From: Nostoc sp. UHCC 0302
Lineage (GTDB): Bacteria > Cyanobacteriota > Cyanobacteriia > Cyanobacteriales > Nostocaceae
Assembly (NCBI RefSeq): GCF_038096175.1
Contig: NZ_CP151102.1
Coordinates: 186,001 to 250,000 of the forward strand
Direction: 5' to 3'
Length of the DNA: 64,000 bases
Shown: positions 8,013-17,120 of the stretch, piece after piece
How the letters are laid out: each line of letters starts with the position of its first letter
How positions within the stretch are numbered: the stretch's first letter is position 1
Made by a program: the position numbers and the translations under genes
Notes under the pieces: model-generated
Database searches by the model: none
What the model was told of the DNA's origin: nothing
What the model saw: only the letters and a program-made list of their open reading frames with translations

Positions 8013-8402
8013 TCAGGCAAGTTTATTAGTCTGGCTCTCTAAATGAAGAAGCAATGTGTAAGGACAATCGGGACTTTTGATAGTACTACCAAAAGGTGGT
8101 CGATAGGATGCCCACAGTTGCCACCGTAGTACGTCAACCCCGATTACTGCGCCACCATATTGCACTTGACAATCTTCATTCTGCTTCGAGTTAATATTTT
8201 TGATAATAGTGTTAATAATTTCCACCTTAAGAGTATTTGGAATCCCCATAGGTTGCTTAGTTAGCCACTGTTTAATTAGTGGTGACTGTAGCCACTCTGC
8301 AATTTGGTCAGCAGTAGGAGTTAGGCGATTAGCTAATAATGTAGCTAAATCGTCATCTTTGTTCAAATTTTCAGGTTGAAAATGAGCATTGATATTTGTC
8401 AT
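8013..8402 (-). CDS. Hypothetical protein, 129 residues
   Basis: An acidic-to-neutral soluble protein with an N-terminal helical region (LATLLANRLTPTADQIAEWL) and a C-terminal half that looks beta-rich (QVQYGGAVIGVDVLRWQLW). There is no signal peptide or membrane segment. Coding is supported by length and natural composition. I do not recognise the family. It stands alone between a gene-free stretch and the divergent gene at 8785. Confidence 0.5.
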   Translation of the reverse strand: MTNINAHFQPENLNKDDDLATLLANRLTPTADQIAEWLQSPLIKQWLTKQPMGIPNTLKVEIINTIIKNINSKQNEDCQVQYGGAVIGVDVLRWQLWASYRPPFGSTIKSPDCPYTLLLHLESQTNKLA

Positions 8403-8676
8403 AAACTCAATAGTTTGTTAAAGCCACTTATTTATATTGTATCTGAGATTATTAGGTTTATATTGTTAAGTATTATAGTAAAATAGTGAAAGTAATTGAG
8501 TAAAGATAATGAGTGATGACTAATAGTTATGTCATCACTTTAATTTAGTAAAAAACAATTCCTAACACCACTCTTACCAAAGTCAATTTCACGCAATTAC
8601 AGTAACTCCAAACTGACAATTTGAGGCATAGTAAATCTAGAACAGGTTTACCCAAAAAGCAAGATTCAAGACAAAA

Positions 8677-8703
8677 AGCCCCAACCATTGCAGGGCTGGG
8701 GCT
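8677..8703 (-). terminator. Strong hairpin terminator facing leftward
   Basis: AGCCCCA and TGGGGCT pair around a 13-base loop. On the minus strand the hairpin is followed by TTTTTGTC; on the plus strand the following bases are TAAAAAATT. It would stop leftward transcripts, although no minus-strand gene is visible immediately upstream of it, which suggests antisense RNA from the 8785-9948 gene or control of read-through. Confidence 0.55.
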
Positions 8704-8784
8704 AAAAAATTCAATTAATTTAGTTACTCTAATGATGACACAACTCAACACCTGTTTAACCACTGTCAGGACAGAGGTGGCATA

Positions 8785-9948
8785 ATGAACAAGCCACCCA
8801 AACAGCGCAACAAAACCACATCTGCGCCAAAGAGCAACACAAAATCATCCCTGGACGCTAAGGACGAAGATAATCCAGCTAACGCTACGATTACGGTGGC
8901 TGCTGTCGAAGTGCCTGAGTTGACTGAAGAGGAGTTACGCGATCGCTTGCACTTGGAGAGGAAAGTGGAGAGGGCAGTTTTTGAGGCGGGTAAGGCACTG
9001 ATGGAACTGCGTGATCGCAGGTTATACAGATCCACTCATCGCACATTTGAGGAGTATTGCCGTAATAGATTTGGATACACTCATCGGCGCGTGAATTATT
9101 TAATAGCTGGTTCTGTAGTATTTGACAACATAGCGACGGGAACAAATTGTTCCCAAAATGAGGAAGCGGATGAAACGGGAACAAATTGTTCCCAAAATGA
9201 GGAAGCGGATGAAATGGGAACAAATTGTTCCCAAAATGGGGAAGTGGATGAAACGGGAACAAATTGTTCCCAAAACGGGGAAGCGGATGAAACGGGAACA
9301 AATTGTTCCCAAAACGGGGAAGTGGATGAAACGGGAACAAATTGTTCCCAAAATGGGGAAGTGGATGAAACGGGAACAAATTGTTCCCAAAACGAGAAAG
9401 TAGACAAAACTCGACCTAACCGCTCACAAATCCTGCCGACTAACGAAGGACAAGTGCGCCCTCTGGCAAAGCTAGAACCCCAGCAGCAGGTTAAAGTTTG
9501 GCAACGGGCAGTACAGGAGGCAGGTGGTAAAGTTCCCAGTGCCAGGATCGTCACTGATGTTGTGCAGAGAATTATGGAACGTACCAAACTACCAAATACT
9601 TATCAGCTAGGCGAAGTCTGCCAAATCATAGCCAAAGATAACCCCGAACTCAGAGGTAAGGGTGGGTGTTGGGGAATTGTCAATCATGTGGGCGAATTCA
9701 GTTGCACCGTCAAAACCTGGGATGGTGAGTACACGGTTGGGCTGCAATACCTAAAATCTTACAATTACCTGCCGAACGAGTGTGAGCAGATGCAATTGGT
9801 GTGCGAGCGCCTGAGTCGGGTGTATTCGAGTGGACTGGAGGAATCTGTGCAGAAATTTTTGGAGTCGTTAGGGAAGTTGAATCGGGTTTATTTGACGGCG
9901 TTAGAAGAAAAAGTGTTGAGTTTGCTGGAATTGGAAATAGGAGTTTAA
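8785..9948 (+). CDS. Plasmid DNA-binding-like protein with an in-frame palindromic repeat array
   Basis: A 387-residue protein in three parts. Residues 1-50 are basic and polar. Residues about 50-110 form a helical domain (ERKVERAVFEAGKALMELR, RSTHRTFEEYCRNRFGY, RRVNYLIAG) resembling the helix-turn-helix segment of plasmid partition or replication control proteins of cyanobacteria. Residues about 118-205 are seven near-identical copies of TGTNCSQNGEVDE. The C-terminal part (from PLAKLEPQQQ) includes a small beta-like domain (GGCWGIVNHVGEFSCTVKTW) and a helical end. The repeats exist because the DNA carries a 39-bp tandem array containing the palindrome GGGAACAAATTGTTCCC. DNA binding is inferred from the helical domain; the protein may bind its own array. 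The exact family name is uncertain. Confidence 0.65.
   Translation: MNKPPKQRNKTTSAPKSNTKSSLDAKDEDNPANATITVAAVEVPELTEEELRDRLHLERKVERAVFEAGKALMELRDRRLYRSTHRTFEEYCRNRFGYTHRRVNYLIAGSVVFDNIATGTNCSQNEEADETGTNCSQNEEADEMGTNCSQNGEVDETGTNCSQNGEADETGTNCSQNGEVDETGTNCSQNGEVDETGTNCSQNEKVDKTRPNRSQILPTNEGQVRPLAKLEPQQQVKVWQRAVQEAGGKVPSARIVTDVVQRIMERTKLPNTYQLGEVCQIIAKDNPELRGKGGCWGIVNHVGEFSCTVKTWDGEYTVGLQYLKSYNYLPNECEQMQLVCERLSRVYSSGLEESVQKFLESLGKLNRVYLTALEEKVLSLLELEIGV
9138..9388 (+). repeat. Seven 39-bp repeats, each with a 17-bp perfect palindrome
   Basis: GGGAACAAATTGTTCCC occurs at 9138, 9177, 9216, 9255, 9294, 9333 and 9372, exactly every 39 bases (13 codons). The palindrome is identical in all seven, while the connecting bases vary (GAGGAAGCG, GGGGAAGTG). 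Conservation centred on the palindrome rather than on the linkers suggests that the DNA itself is a binding site, such as an iteron or a centromere, as well as coding. Confidence 0.85.
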
Positions 9949-10044
9949 TTTTCAATGGCGTTGTACTTGTAGTCCTGTTCCACTGACGTAAATATGAGAG
10001 GAGATTAAAATTAGTATTAATACAAATCTACTACAGCACGATAG

Positions 10045-10312
10045 ATGACAGAGCGCCCAGGCAAATACGAACACAACGGCAAGCCTTCGACAGAAGCGCA
10101 GTTCTTCAAGAGAAATAGCCGAAAATTTCGCGAATGCTATTGGCGAATTCAATTGGAAAGTTGATTACCTCAAGTTTTGTGAGCTTTTAGAATTAGAGCC
10201 TGGGGACTATGCAGACGCTCAATATAGATATTTCCAGCAGCTGGCAGAATCGCTTACGAGGTTTAATGCAGAGTCATTGGCGAAGATGATTGATGCTGGA
10301 AATGGAGTCTGA
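10045..10312 (+). pseudogene. Small frameshifted gene remnant
   Basis: An ATG at 10045 opens a frame reading MTERPGKYEHNGKPSTEAQFF that soon meets a stop. The neighbouring frame continues naturally (EIAENFANAIGEFNWKVDYL, KFCELLELEPGDYADAQ) to a TGA at 10310-10312 without any start codon of its own. One base change near 10095-10110 would join them into a protein of about 88 residues. I do not recognise the family. Confidence 0.45.
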
Positions 10313-10361
10313 AAAAGCAGCGATTCTCCCTATGCAGTAATTCATGCACTAAGTTTTGCCT

Positions 10362-10553
10362 TCATGCATCCTGATATATCCAATCACGACCAGCAACTTG
10401 GGCTGCTGATGCTGTATTGTAAAGCTTTTGCTCGCCAAACACCGCACCATTGTCACTGATGATCCGAAACTGCCAGCAATGCATTTCGGTGTAAAATACG
10501 ACCAAAATAGAGTTGTTAATGGAGATAAGTGAGTGAATTTTAGGGGTAGTCAT
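10362..10553 (-). CDS. Small hypothetical protein, 63 residues
   Basis: A short protein with the pattern MHCWQFRIISDNGAVFG, LYNTASAAQVAGRDWI, which resembles short cyanobacterial proteins of unknown function that read W-Q-F-x-I-x-x-x-x-G followed by an Ala-rich helix ending in GR-x-WI. It starts at the ATG at 10553. It lies just downstream of the remnant at 10045 and upstream, on the same strand, of the helicase genes' 3' end. Function unknown. Confidence 0.5.
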   Translation of the reverse strand: MTTPKIHSLISINNSILVVFYTEMHCWQFRIISDNGAVFGEQKLYNTASAAQVAGRDWIYQDA

Positions 10554-10622
10554 GGTGCTAGTGCTGTACTTGATGCAAGGCTAACTTGCGCTATGTGTTA
10601 GCTCAAAATTTAAAATCCGTTT

Positions 10623-12905
10623 TCAGATTGCGGCTAACGTTCGCCCTGGTGCTTGAAGCAACCTAGAACATAACCTCGTGTACCGATACCCGTCATCAGT
10701 AGATCGCACAGTAAGGGAAATGGCTTTTTTTGAACCAATGACAATCGCCAATTTCTTAGCGCGAGTTATCCCCGTGTAAAACAGGTTGCGGGACAACATC
10801 ATATAATGTTGCATATAGATAGGCAGTATCACCACAGGATATTCTGAACCCTGGCTTTTATGTATTGAGACAGCAAACGCCAAGGCAATTTCATTCAAGT
10901 CTGCATAATCGTAAACGACAGTACGCTCACCTAACTGGACTATTACTTCCTGCTCTACGGTATCAATGCTTTGGATAATCCCCAGGTCGCCGTTGAAAAC
11001 TTCGCGGTTGTAGTCATTGGTAAGTTGAATAATGCGATCGCCTTCGCGCAAAAGATTCCCGCCCCTAGTAATCTCTACTTTGTCAGGGCTGGGTGGATTA
11101 ATCAGTTGCTGTAACACGGTATTGAGATTGCGAGTGCCAATCAAACCGCGCAACATGGGGCAAAGGACTTGCACATCAGTAGCCGGATTAAAGCCTAAGC
11201 GAGGAATAAAGTCTGTAACGAGTTCGCAGATTGCTTGCACCCCATGTTCAGGAGCAAATCCGCCGCCATGCCACAAGCAGTCAGACACGGGATTATCAGA
11301 AATCGGCTCGATAGTAGGGTACAGTCCCTGATTAATTTGGTGAGCAGCGGTGATAATTGCACTCTGTTGGGCTTGGCGGAAAACTTGGGTTAAACGCACT
11401 ACTGGCACACGACCAGAATTGATGAGGTCAGCAAGTATTTGACCGGGGCCAACTGAAGGTAACTGGTCGATGTCACCCACTAACAGTAGTTGCGAACCAT
11501 CTGCAATCGCTTTAACTAAAGAGTAAGCCAGAAACAAGTCAAGCATACTGGCTTCATCAGCAATAATTGCACTGTGGGGTAAAGGATTTTCGCTGTCGCA
11601 CTTAAAGCCCATTGTCTTGGGGTCAAACTCCAACAAGCGGTGTATCGTCTTGGCTTCGAGTCCGGTCATTTCACCCAAACGTTGAGCAGCCCGTCCAGTG
11701 GGAGCAGCCAGGGCGATAGATTTGCCCATTGCTTTCCACAGAGAGACTATGGTGTGGGTGGTGAAAGTTTTCCCGCAACCAGGGCCACCAGTCAAAATCA
11801 GGATTTTGGAATACGCAGCCATCTCTACAGCTTGACGTTGCTGTGGTGAAAGCTGGATTTTGCGACTCTTGGTGAAGCGGTCAATCCAGTCACGGACACG
11901 AGGCATATCTTGTGCAACTGGTTGAATGAGGCGGTTATGTATCAGTTGCGCTAAGTTTTGTTCAGTATGAAAGTAGGTTGGTTTATAGCACATCAACGTT
12001 TGGTCTTCGCCCTTCTCGCGGATTAGGTCGTCCTTGAGCGCCATATCTTTAATGATGTCCGCGATGCCGGATTCGCTGGGTTGATGATCTGATGTAGTCA
12101 GCAGTTTGATGACTTGTTCAACTAGTTCTGGTTGGGGCAAGTAGCAATGTCCATCCGCAGCAGCTTCACCGAGAACATGAATTAGTCCCGCACGGTAACG
12201 AAATTCACTATCAGATGGAACTCCTAAATTCCGAGCAATCTTGTCAGCTGTCAGAAAACCAATGCCGTAGATATCTTCGGCTAACTGGTAGGGGTTGGTG
12301 GTGACTTTCGCTATCGCTTCATCTTTATACTGCTTGTAAATTTTGACTGCATAAGTAGTAGAAACACCATGACTTTGCAGAAACACCATCACTGACTTAA
12401 TGGCTTTCTGTGTTTCCCAGGCATTTTTGATTAAGTTAATTCGTTTTTTAGCAATGCCCTGAACTTCAATTAGGCGCTCAATTTGGTTTTCGATGATGTC
12501 AAGAGTTTCTAAACCAAAGTGTTCGACAATCCGCCTAGCCGTGACTGGGCCAACACCTTTGATTAGACCGCTGCCCAGGTATTTCTCGATTCCGGTGAGT
12601 GTGGCGGGTTTAGTTTCTTTATAATTAACAACTTGAAACTGTGGCCCGAATTGCGGATGATCACGCCAAAAGCCAGTAAGTTGTAGAGTTTGCCCTGGCT
12701 GAATATTAGCGAAATTGCCGACAATGGTGGTTAAGTCGGTGGCGCGAGGACGCGTTAGTCGTGCAACGGTGTAACCGGATTCCTCAGAATAGAAAGTCAG
12801 CCGTTCTACGACTCCGGTAATAGTTTCATGAACTGGAGTTGCATTTATTTGTTGAGGAGAAAGATTACCAAAAGTGGACATTGCCGAGCCAAGAACGCCG
12901 CACAT
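10623..12905 (-). CDS. recD2: RecD2-like ATP-dependent DNA helicase
   Basis: A 760-residue superfamily 1B helicase. The N-terminal OB fold (ITGVVERLTFYSEESGYTVA) and helix-hairpin-helix segments (GVGPVTARRIVEHFG, VQGIAKKRINLIKNA) are typical of RecD2. Walker A GGPGCGKTFTT is near residue 372, followed by AAPTGRAAQRL, Walker B ADEASMLD, GDIDQLPSVGPG and the C-terminal UvrD-like HKSQGSEYPVV motif. RecD2 enzymes unwind DNA 5'-to-3' in repair or replication without RecBC. ATG at 12905 is used; an in-frame ATG at 12881 (MSTFGN) is an alternative. It lies 51 bases downstream of a second RecD2-like gene, forming an operon. The enzyme looks complete. Confidence 0.88.
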   Translation of the reverse strand: MCGVLGSAMSTFGNLSPQQINATPVHETITGVVERLTFYSEESGYTVARLTRPRATDLTTIVGNFANIQPGQTLQLTGFWRDHPQFGPQFQVVNYKETKPATLTGIEKYLGSGLIKGVGPVTARRIVEHFGLETLDIIENQIERLIEVQGIAKKRINLIKNAWETQKAIKSVMVFLQSHGVSTTYAVKIYKQYKDEAIAKVTTNPYQLAEDIYGIGFLTADKIARNLGVPSDSEFRYRAGLIHVLGEAAADGHCYLPQPELVEQVIKLLTTSDHQPSESGIADIIKDMALKDDLIREKGEDQTLMCYKPTYFHTEQNLAQLIHNRLIQPVAQDMPRVRDWIDRFTKSRKIQLSPQQRQAVEMAAYSKILILTGGPGCGKTFTTHTIVSLWKAMGKSIALAAPTGRAAQRLGEMTGLEAKTIHRLLEFDPKTMGFKCDSENPLPHSAIIADEASMLDLFLAYSLVKAIADGSQLLLVGDIDQLPSVGPGQILADLINSGRVPVVRLTQVFRQAQQSAIITAAHQINQGLYPTIEPISDNPVSDCLWHGGGFAPEHGVQAICELVTDFIPRLGFNPATDVQVLCPMLRGLIGTRNLNTVLQQLINPPSPDKVEITRGGNLLREGDRIIQLTNDYNREVFNGDLGIIQSIDTVEQEVIVQLGERTVVYDYADLNEIALAFAVSIHKSQGSEYPVVILPIYMQHYMMLSRNLFYTGITRAKKLAIVIGSKKAISLTVRSTDDGYRYTRLCSRLLQAPGRTLAAI

Positions 12906-12956
12906 GATTATAGTACTGCGAAAATTAATCTGCTAGTACATAAATACTAAGAAGAT

Positions 12957-15263
12957 TTATTGGTTACCCAGAACTGCATCAATAGCCGAATCAATTAATT
13001 CAACTTCTGAAGTTTCATAGTGATAAGTGTTAAAGCGAAACTTGCCGACGAGTTCGGGTTGCTTTGAAGGACGATAACCATATTTGGACTCATACATATT
13101 TTGTGCAAGACTGCCGATGGCTGTCATTTGTCCTTGTGTAGCAGTAATTTCGCGTTGTTGCAGTCGTGATGCGATAGTTACAGTAGTGCTTGCTTCCCTT
13201 GTAGTCTTCTTGGCACTGCTCAAGCTGTGCCAAATATTAGTAATTTCATCAATAGGTGAGATGAGCAGATTGGTTAGCCCGGTAAAGCGTGAAGAGGGTT
13301 TATCTGTGGCGACAGCAATATTTAATGCAAGATGTTGTCCAACGGCGATAAATGTACCCATTGCGCGAGTCATGGTGGTGTAAAGCAGTTGACGCGTTAA
13401 CATTCGGGAATTGGACATAATTAACGGGAAAATCACATACTGAAACTCACTGCCCTGGCTCTTGTGGCAAGTGATACAGAAGGAATGCATAATTTGCTCA
13501 AAGTCCCCTTTATAATAGTCAACGGTCGCGCCGCCCTCCCAGTCAATTGTTACCAGTTCTTTGTCAGGGTCTACAGCAATAACCTGTCCCATCTCACCGT
13601 TCATCACAGGGGGCATGGTTTCGTAACGATTTTTGAGTTGTATAACGCGATCGCCTACACGATAGACAACTGAGCCAGAAACAACAAGTTGTTTATTATC
13701 CTTTTTAGGATTAAAGATCGGGGCAAGAAGCTTGTTGAGATTGTGAACCCCGGCAGGCCCGTCCTTTTGGGGCGCTAAGACCATCAGTTGTTGATTCAAA
13801 TCAACATTCTCTTTGCTCATGGCTAGGGCTAGCTCTCTAATGGCTAACGCCGTAGCTTGCGGATTATCCATCTCTAACATGGCGCAATCGCCCACATCCA
13901 TCCACTCAGCTGCTTCGTGAAATTTGTGCAGTGTTGGGACTGTACCAAAATTTACGTCACTAGCCGCATAGATAATCGGGCTTTCATGTTTTTGACGATA
14001 AATGGTTTGCAGTCTTGTAGTTGGCACTAAGTCAGAATGAAGCAAGTCTCGCAGTACCATTCCTGCTCCAACACTGGGTAATTGGTCAGAGTCTCCGACC
14101 AATAAAATTTTTGTTGTCGATGGTAAAGCTTTGAGTAGAGAATTAAATAGGAAGATGTCAACCATCGAAAACTCGTCAACAATCAGCCAGTCGATAGGGA
14201 GCAAGTTATCCTCGTTATAGAGAAAAGCTTGCCCAACTCCCTGCCATTGAAGTAAACGGTGAATGGTACTTGCTTCAATGCCTGTAGCATCTTTCATTCG
14301 GTTAGCAGCTTTTCCTGTCGGAGCTGCTTGAGCAATTATTGCCCCCTGTTGTATTAGCCATTCGAGCAAGGTTTTCAGGACATAGGTTTTGCCGCGACCA
14401 GGGCCACCAGTAATGATACTAATTGGATGTTTTACCGCCATCATTAAGGCACTGATTTGTTCATCACTCAAGCGTGAGAGTTGACGATATTCGCTCTTCT
14501 GAAATTGGGCTAACCAGTGTTCAAAATGTTCTGTAGAGCGAGTTGGTTGCCTCTGGAAAGATTGAATTTTTAAAGCGACAGAAAGCTCAGCGCGGTAAGC
14601 TGCTTTTATATAAACACTCTGTTTGCCGTCACCAGAAATCAAAGTTCCCTTATCTATTAGCTGAATAAGAATAGTATTTAAAAGTTGATGATCCGGTGTA
14701 TAGTTAGGACGCTTGAGAACAGATGCGGCTGCAAAAAGCAATTGCTCAAACGGGAGAAAACAATTACCTTCACGTAAAGCTGATTTCAATACATAAACTA
14801 GAGATGAAGCATATCGAGTTTCACACGAGAGTGAGAACCCTAGAGATATCGCTAACTCATCAGCCGTTTTAAAGCCGATGCCATCAATATCATCAGCTAG
14901 CTTATAAGGGTTGTTTTGGAGTACATGGCTCGTTTGATGTCCGTAATAGTCACAAATTTTTAAGGTTAAAGACAGGGGTGTCTTAAGTGCTAAAAGTTGG
15001 GCAATCACTCCCAAATTAGGATTATTTTTGCTTGATGACCAAGCTTTGGTAATGCCATCAATCCGATAGGAGCTGAGTCCCGGAATCTGCTCAAGTTGTT
15101 CGGGACTATAATCTAATATCGACAAAGTTTCACTGCCAAAGTGGTTGACAAGAGTTTGGGCAGTTTTCTTGCCAATACCACGAAACAGTCCACTCTCTAA
15201 AAACTGCTGAATTTCAGACAAAGTTAGCGCGCTTAATTTATCAACTTGAGTTGGCGCAATCAT
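12957..15263 (-). CDS. RecD2-like helicase paralogue lacking the N-terminal OB domain
   Basis: A 768-residue second helicase. It starts directly with the helix-hairpin-helix part (FRGIGKKTAQTLVNHFG, IPGLSSYRIDGITKAW), so the OB fold found in its neighbour is missing. Motor motifs are intact: Walker A GGPGRGKTYVL near residue 286, AAPTGKAANRM, Walker B VDEFSMVDIF, GDSDQLPSVGAG and CHKSQGSEFQYV. About 100 residues after the motor (from SARTT-like polar sequence around residue 670) look like an added C-terminal region. DEFS replaces DEAS in the Walker B region. It is translated before the downstream RecD2 gene. The helicase call is firm. Possible roles include plasmid replication, transfer-strand processing or a heteromeric complex with its neighbour; these are inference. 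Confidence 0.82.
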   Translation of the reverse strand: MIAPTQVDKLSALTLSEIQQFLESGLFRGIGKKTAQTLVNHFGSETLSILDYSPEQLEQIPGLSSYRIDGITKAWSSSKNNPNLGVIAQLLALKTPLSLTLKICDYYGHQTSHVLQNNPYKLADDIDGIGFKTADELAISLGFSLSCETRYASSLVYVLKSALREGNCFLPFEQLLFAAASVLKRPNYTPDHQLLNTILIQLIDKGTLISGDGKQSVYIKAAYRAELSVALKIQSFQRQPTRSTEHFEHWLAQFQKSEYRQLSRLSDEQISALMMAVKHPISIITGGPGRGKTYVLKTLLEWLIQQGAIIAQAAPTGKAANRMKDATGIEASTIHRLLQWQGVGQAFLYNEDNLLPIDWLIVDEFSMVDIFLFNSLLKALPSTTKILLVGDSDQLPSVGAGMVLRDLLHSDLVPTTRLQTIYRQKHESPIIYAASDVNFGTVPTLHKFHEAAEWMDVGDCAMLEMDNPQATALAIRELALAMSKENVDLNQQLMVLAPQKDGPAGVHNLNKLLAPIFNPKKDNKQLVVSGSVVYRVGDRVIQLKNRYETMPPVMNGEMGQVIAVDPDKELVTIDWEGGATVDYYKGDFEQIMHSFCITCHKSQGSEFQYVIFPLIMSNSRMLTRQLLYTTMTRAMGTFIAVGQHLALNIAVATDKPSSRFTGLTNLLISPIDEITNIWHSLSSAKKTTREASTTVTIASRLQQREITATQGQMTAIGSLAQNMYESKYGYRPSKQPELVGKFRFNTYHYETSEVELIDSAIDAVLGNQ

Positions 15264-15324
15264 GAGTTAATCGGAGGTGAAATATTCTGTCTTCTTTCAA
15301 GGATAGCGCTTTAGCTAATAATTC

Positions 15325-16500
15325 TTAAGCGTTATTGTTAATTAAGCTTAAGTCCCAAGTGTAAACTCCAATTTGGTCAGGCACTCTAGTGAATCGCCCT
15401 GTGCGATGACCCCGTGATAATTCATTCAATACCTTGTTTTTCACTTCTCTAATCTCAGTTGCAGTGAGTTCGCCGTAGATTCCGTTGATTATTTCTGCAA
15501 CACCAAAAACTTCGCCCGAATTCTGTTCTAAAAAAGTGGTCAGTGCATCAATTAAAAACTGACCTCTCCATTCTTCAAGCATTGGTATTTCCTTGGGCTG
15601 CGGCGGCAAAGCTTGTCTTTTATTTTTGCCTTTGACTCTGGCGGATGAATTTTTCGTCTCCGGTTTGGAGAGTAAAGTTAGAGAAAGGGTATAACATCCG
15701 GGTTCTCCAGGGACGCTGAACCATTTGTTACTTTCTTTGCCCTGAGTGAGTGAAGATTGAACTCTACCTTTTACCACCTTTAATACATCTGGCTCTAATT
15801 CTCCGTAGAGCGTTTTAACAATAAAATCGATGTGAACAATTGTGCCAATCTGTTCTGCCAATATCTGTTCAATAGCTTCAAGGCGACTTAGAGATTGATA
15901 TTGTGGCAGCATGGGAATCTCCGCCCATTTGAGTGACTGCTGTTCGCCATTCGTTGCTGTTTCAATCAGTGGGAATATAGGTGGCTCAGTTGAGTCATCT
16001 GTAGAAGTAGTAGCATTAAAGTTATTATCTAATTGGGTTTCAATAAGTGGGAATAGGGGCAGTTCACTTTGGTGAACTCTTTGATCAGCATTTTGGGCAT
16101 CGTCTAATCGGGTTTCAATGAGTGGAAATAGGGGTGGCGAGAGAAATTCATCTAACTCTGTAGAAGCAGAGGGGGAATCGTGATCACAGAGGGCATAGTC
16201 AGGAATATTTCCCAAATTGCCGTTAACAGATTCATTGAGAGCAGATAAGGAAGATTTATCTTGTTTTTCTGGGTTAGGTGACTCTTGTTCAACGTCGTCG
16301 GTATTTGCCCAGTTAGACAATAAAGCTTCTACATGAGTGAGATTAGTTTTAGCTTGGGTATATAACTTTTCATACTCGGATACAAGAGGGGCATAGTAGT
16401 CCCGTAACGTTACAAGTGCCATCATTGCACTTTGAGGAGGTTCTAATGGTAAGGAACTTGAAACGAAAGAAGGCATTTGCGAACAGTAAGATTTTTCCAA
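15325..16500 (-). CDS. Protein with two HARE-like winged-helix domains and FPLIET repeats
   Basis: A 391-residue protein. Residues about 60-190 are acidic and disordered and contain three copies of (P)PLFPLIET-like sequence (PPLFPLIET, LPLFPLIET, PPIFPLIET). Two similar domains follow: LEAIEQILAEQIGTIVHID ... IVKTLYGEL ... VKGRVQSSL, and LIDALTTFLEQNSGEVFGV ... IINGIYGEL ... VKNKVLNEL. The pattern of helices then a wing ending GCYTL or GVYTW matches HB1/HARE-HTH domains known from restriction systems, RNA polymerase delta and ASXL proteins, where they contact DNA or chromatin. It begins the operon that continues into the two RecD2-like helicases 61 bases downstream, suggesting a partner for them. 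The short FPLIET motifs may be docking peptides. The domain call is by eye. Confidence 0.6.
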   Translation of the reverse strand: MEKSYCSQMPSFVSSSLPLEPPQSAMMALVTLRDYYAPLVSEYEKLYTQAKTNLTHVEALLSNWANTDDVEQESPNPEKQDKSSLSALNESVNGNLGNIPDYALCDHDSPSASTELDEFLSPPLFPLIETRLDDAQNADQRVHQSELPLFPLIETQLDNNFNATTSTDDSTEPPIFPLIETATNGEQQSLKWAEIPMLPQYQSLSRLEAIEQILAEQIGTIVHIDFIVKTLYGELEPDVLKVVKGRVQSSLTQGKESNKWFSVPGEPGCYTLSLTLLSKPETKNSSARVKGKNKRQALPPQPKEIPMLEEWRGQFLIDALTTFLEQNSGEVFGVAEIINGIYGELTATEIREVKNKVLNELSRGHRTGRFTRVPDQIGVYTWDLSLINNNA

Positions 16501-16740
16501 CTATATTGTAAAACATTGGCAAAAAGAGAGTTCATAAAATTTAAATCTTCAGAATCGAACAGGTGTTTGCTTTTATCTTCTACAGAAGCTATAGGATAGT
16601 CACAAAAATAAATAATCTGTACTTGGGACAATGGATGGTTGTAACTATGACAATAAATTTTCAGTATATATTTTTAAAATATGTACAGCTACTGGTTTTG
16701 TGAGTTTCTGATACCAGTTGGCTCTGTGGAATTGAATCGA

Positions 16741-16789
16741 TTGACTAAGTTGTGACTAATATTAGTATTGATGCTTTCAGATTAGTCAA
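16741..16789. promoter_or_regulatory. Cluster of GACTAAT half-sites upstream of the HTH gene
   Basis: TTGACTAA (16741-16748) and TTAGTCAA (16782-16789) are inverted arms around a perfect palindrome ACTAATATTAGT (16755-16766), giving four GACTAAT-like half-sites in 49 bases. The cluster lies between the divergent genes starting at 16500 (minus) and 16905 (plus), where an operator controlling both would sit. The rest of 16501-16904 is AT-rich without a gene. Confidence 0.45.
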
Positions 16790-16904
16790 ACATCAATGTT
16801 AGAAAAAATCTAGATAAACAGGTGTAAAAGTGTTAACGATGTTGTGATTAAATATGCTATAAATATTCAAATAAGTTACTCTGCAAGTATCTCAGATAAA
16901 TACT

Positions 16905-17120
16905 ATGCACCCAATAGAGTTTAAGGAAAAATGGAAGTTAACTCACGACCAACTAGCCCTAGTCTTAGGGTATCCAAGTAGTTATACTATCCGTAGGTGG
17001 TTTAGAAATGGCAAGAATCGCCGTCAACCACAGAATGTAGTCTGTGTAGCTTGTGGATTACTAAATGATCTGTGGGAAAGAGAGGGTAAAACAATCAATT
17101 GCTATTTAGTACAAAGGTAG
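16905..17120 (+). CDS. Small helix-turn-helix protein
   Basis: A 71-residue protein whose middle, LTHDQLALVLGYPSSYTIRRWFRNG, has the spacing of an XRE/Cro-like helix-turn-helix with RRW as the recognition helix end. A C-terminal helix includes two cysteines (VVCVACGLL) and could form the dimer contact. Such single-domain proteins are usually autoregulated repressors. The GACTAAT cluster at 16741-16789, about 120 bases upstream, is a candidate operator. It may set expression of the helicase operon to the left or the transfer genes to the right. Confidence 0.6.
   Translation: MHPIEFKEKWKLTHDQLALVLGYPSSYTIRRWFRNGKNRRQPQNVVCVACGLLNDLWEREGKTINCYLVQR

Noticed and set aside
9138-9388. CRISPR array
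   Set aside because: The linkers are near-identical and coding, not unique spacers, and no cas gene is in the window.
8891-9587. Several long alternative frames on both strands across the 39-bp repeats
   Set aside because: A repeat length divisible by three keeps all frames open; these are shadows of the array, as the simple repeating peptides show.
16443-16631. 62-residue minus-strand frame upstream of the HARE-like gene
   Set aside because: It overlaps that gene's start in another frame and has no ribosome site or recognisable pattern.
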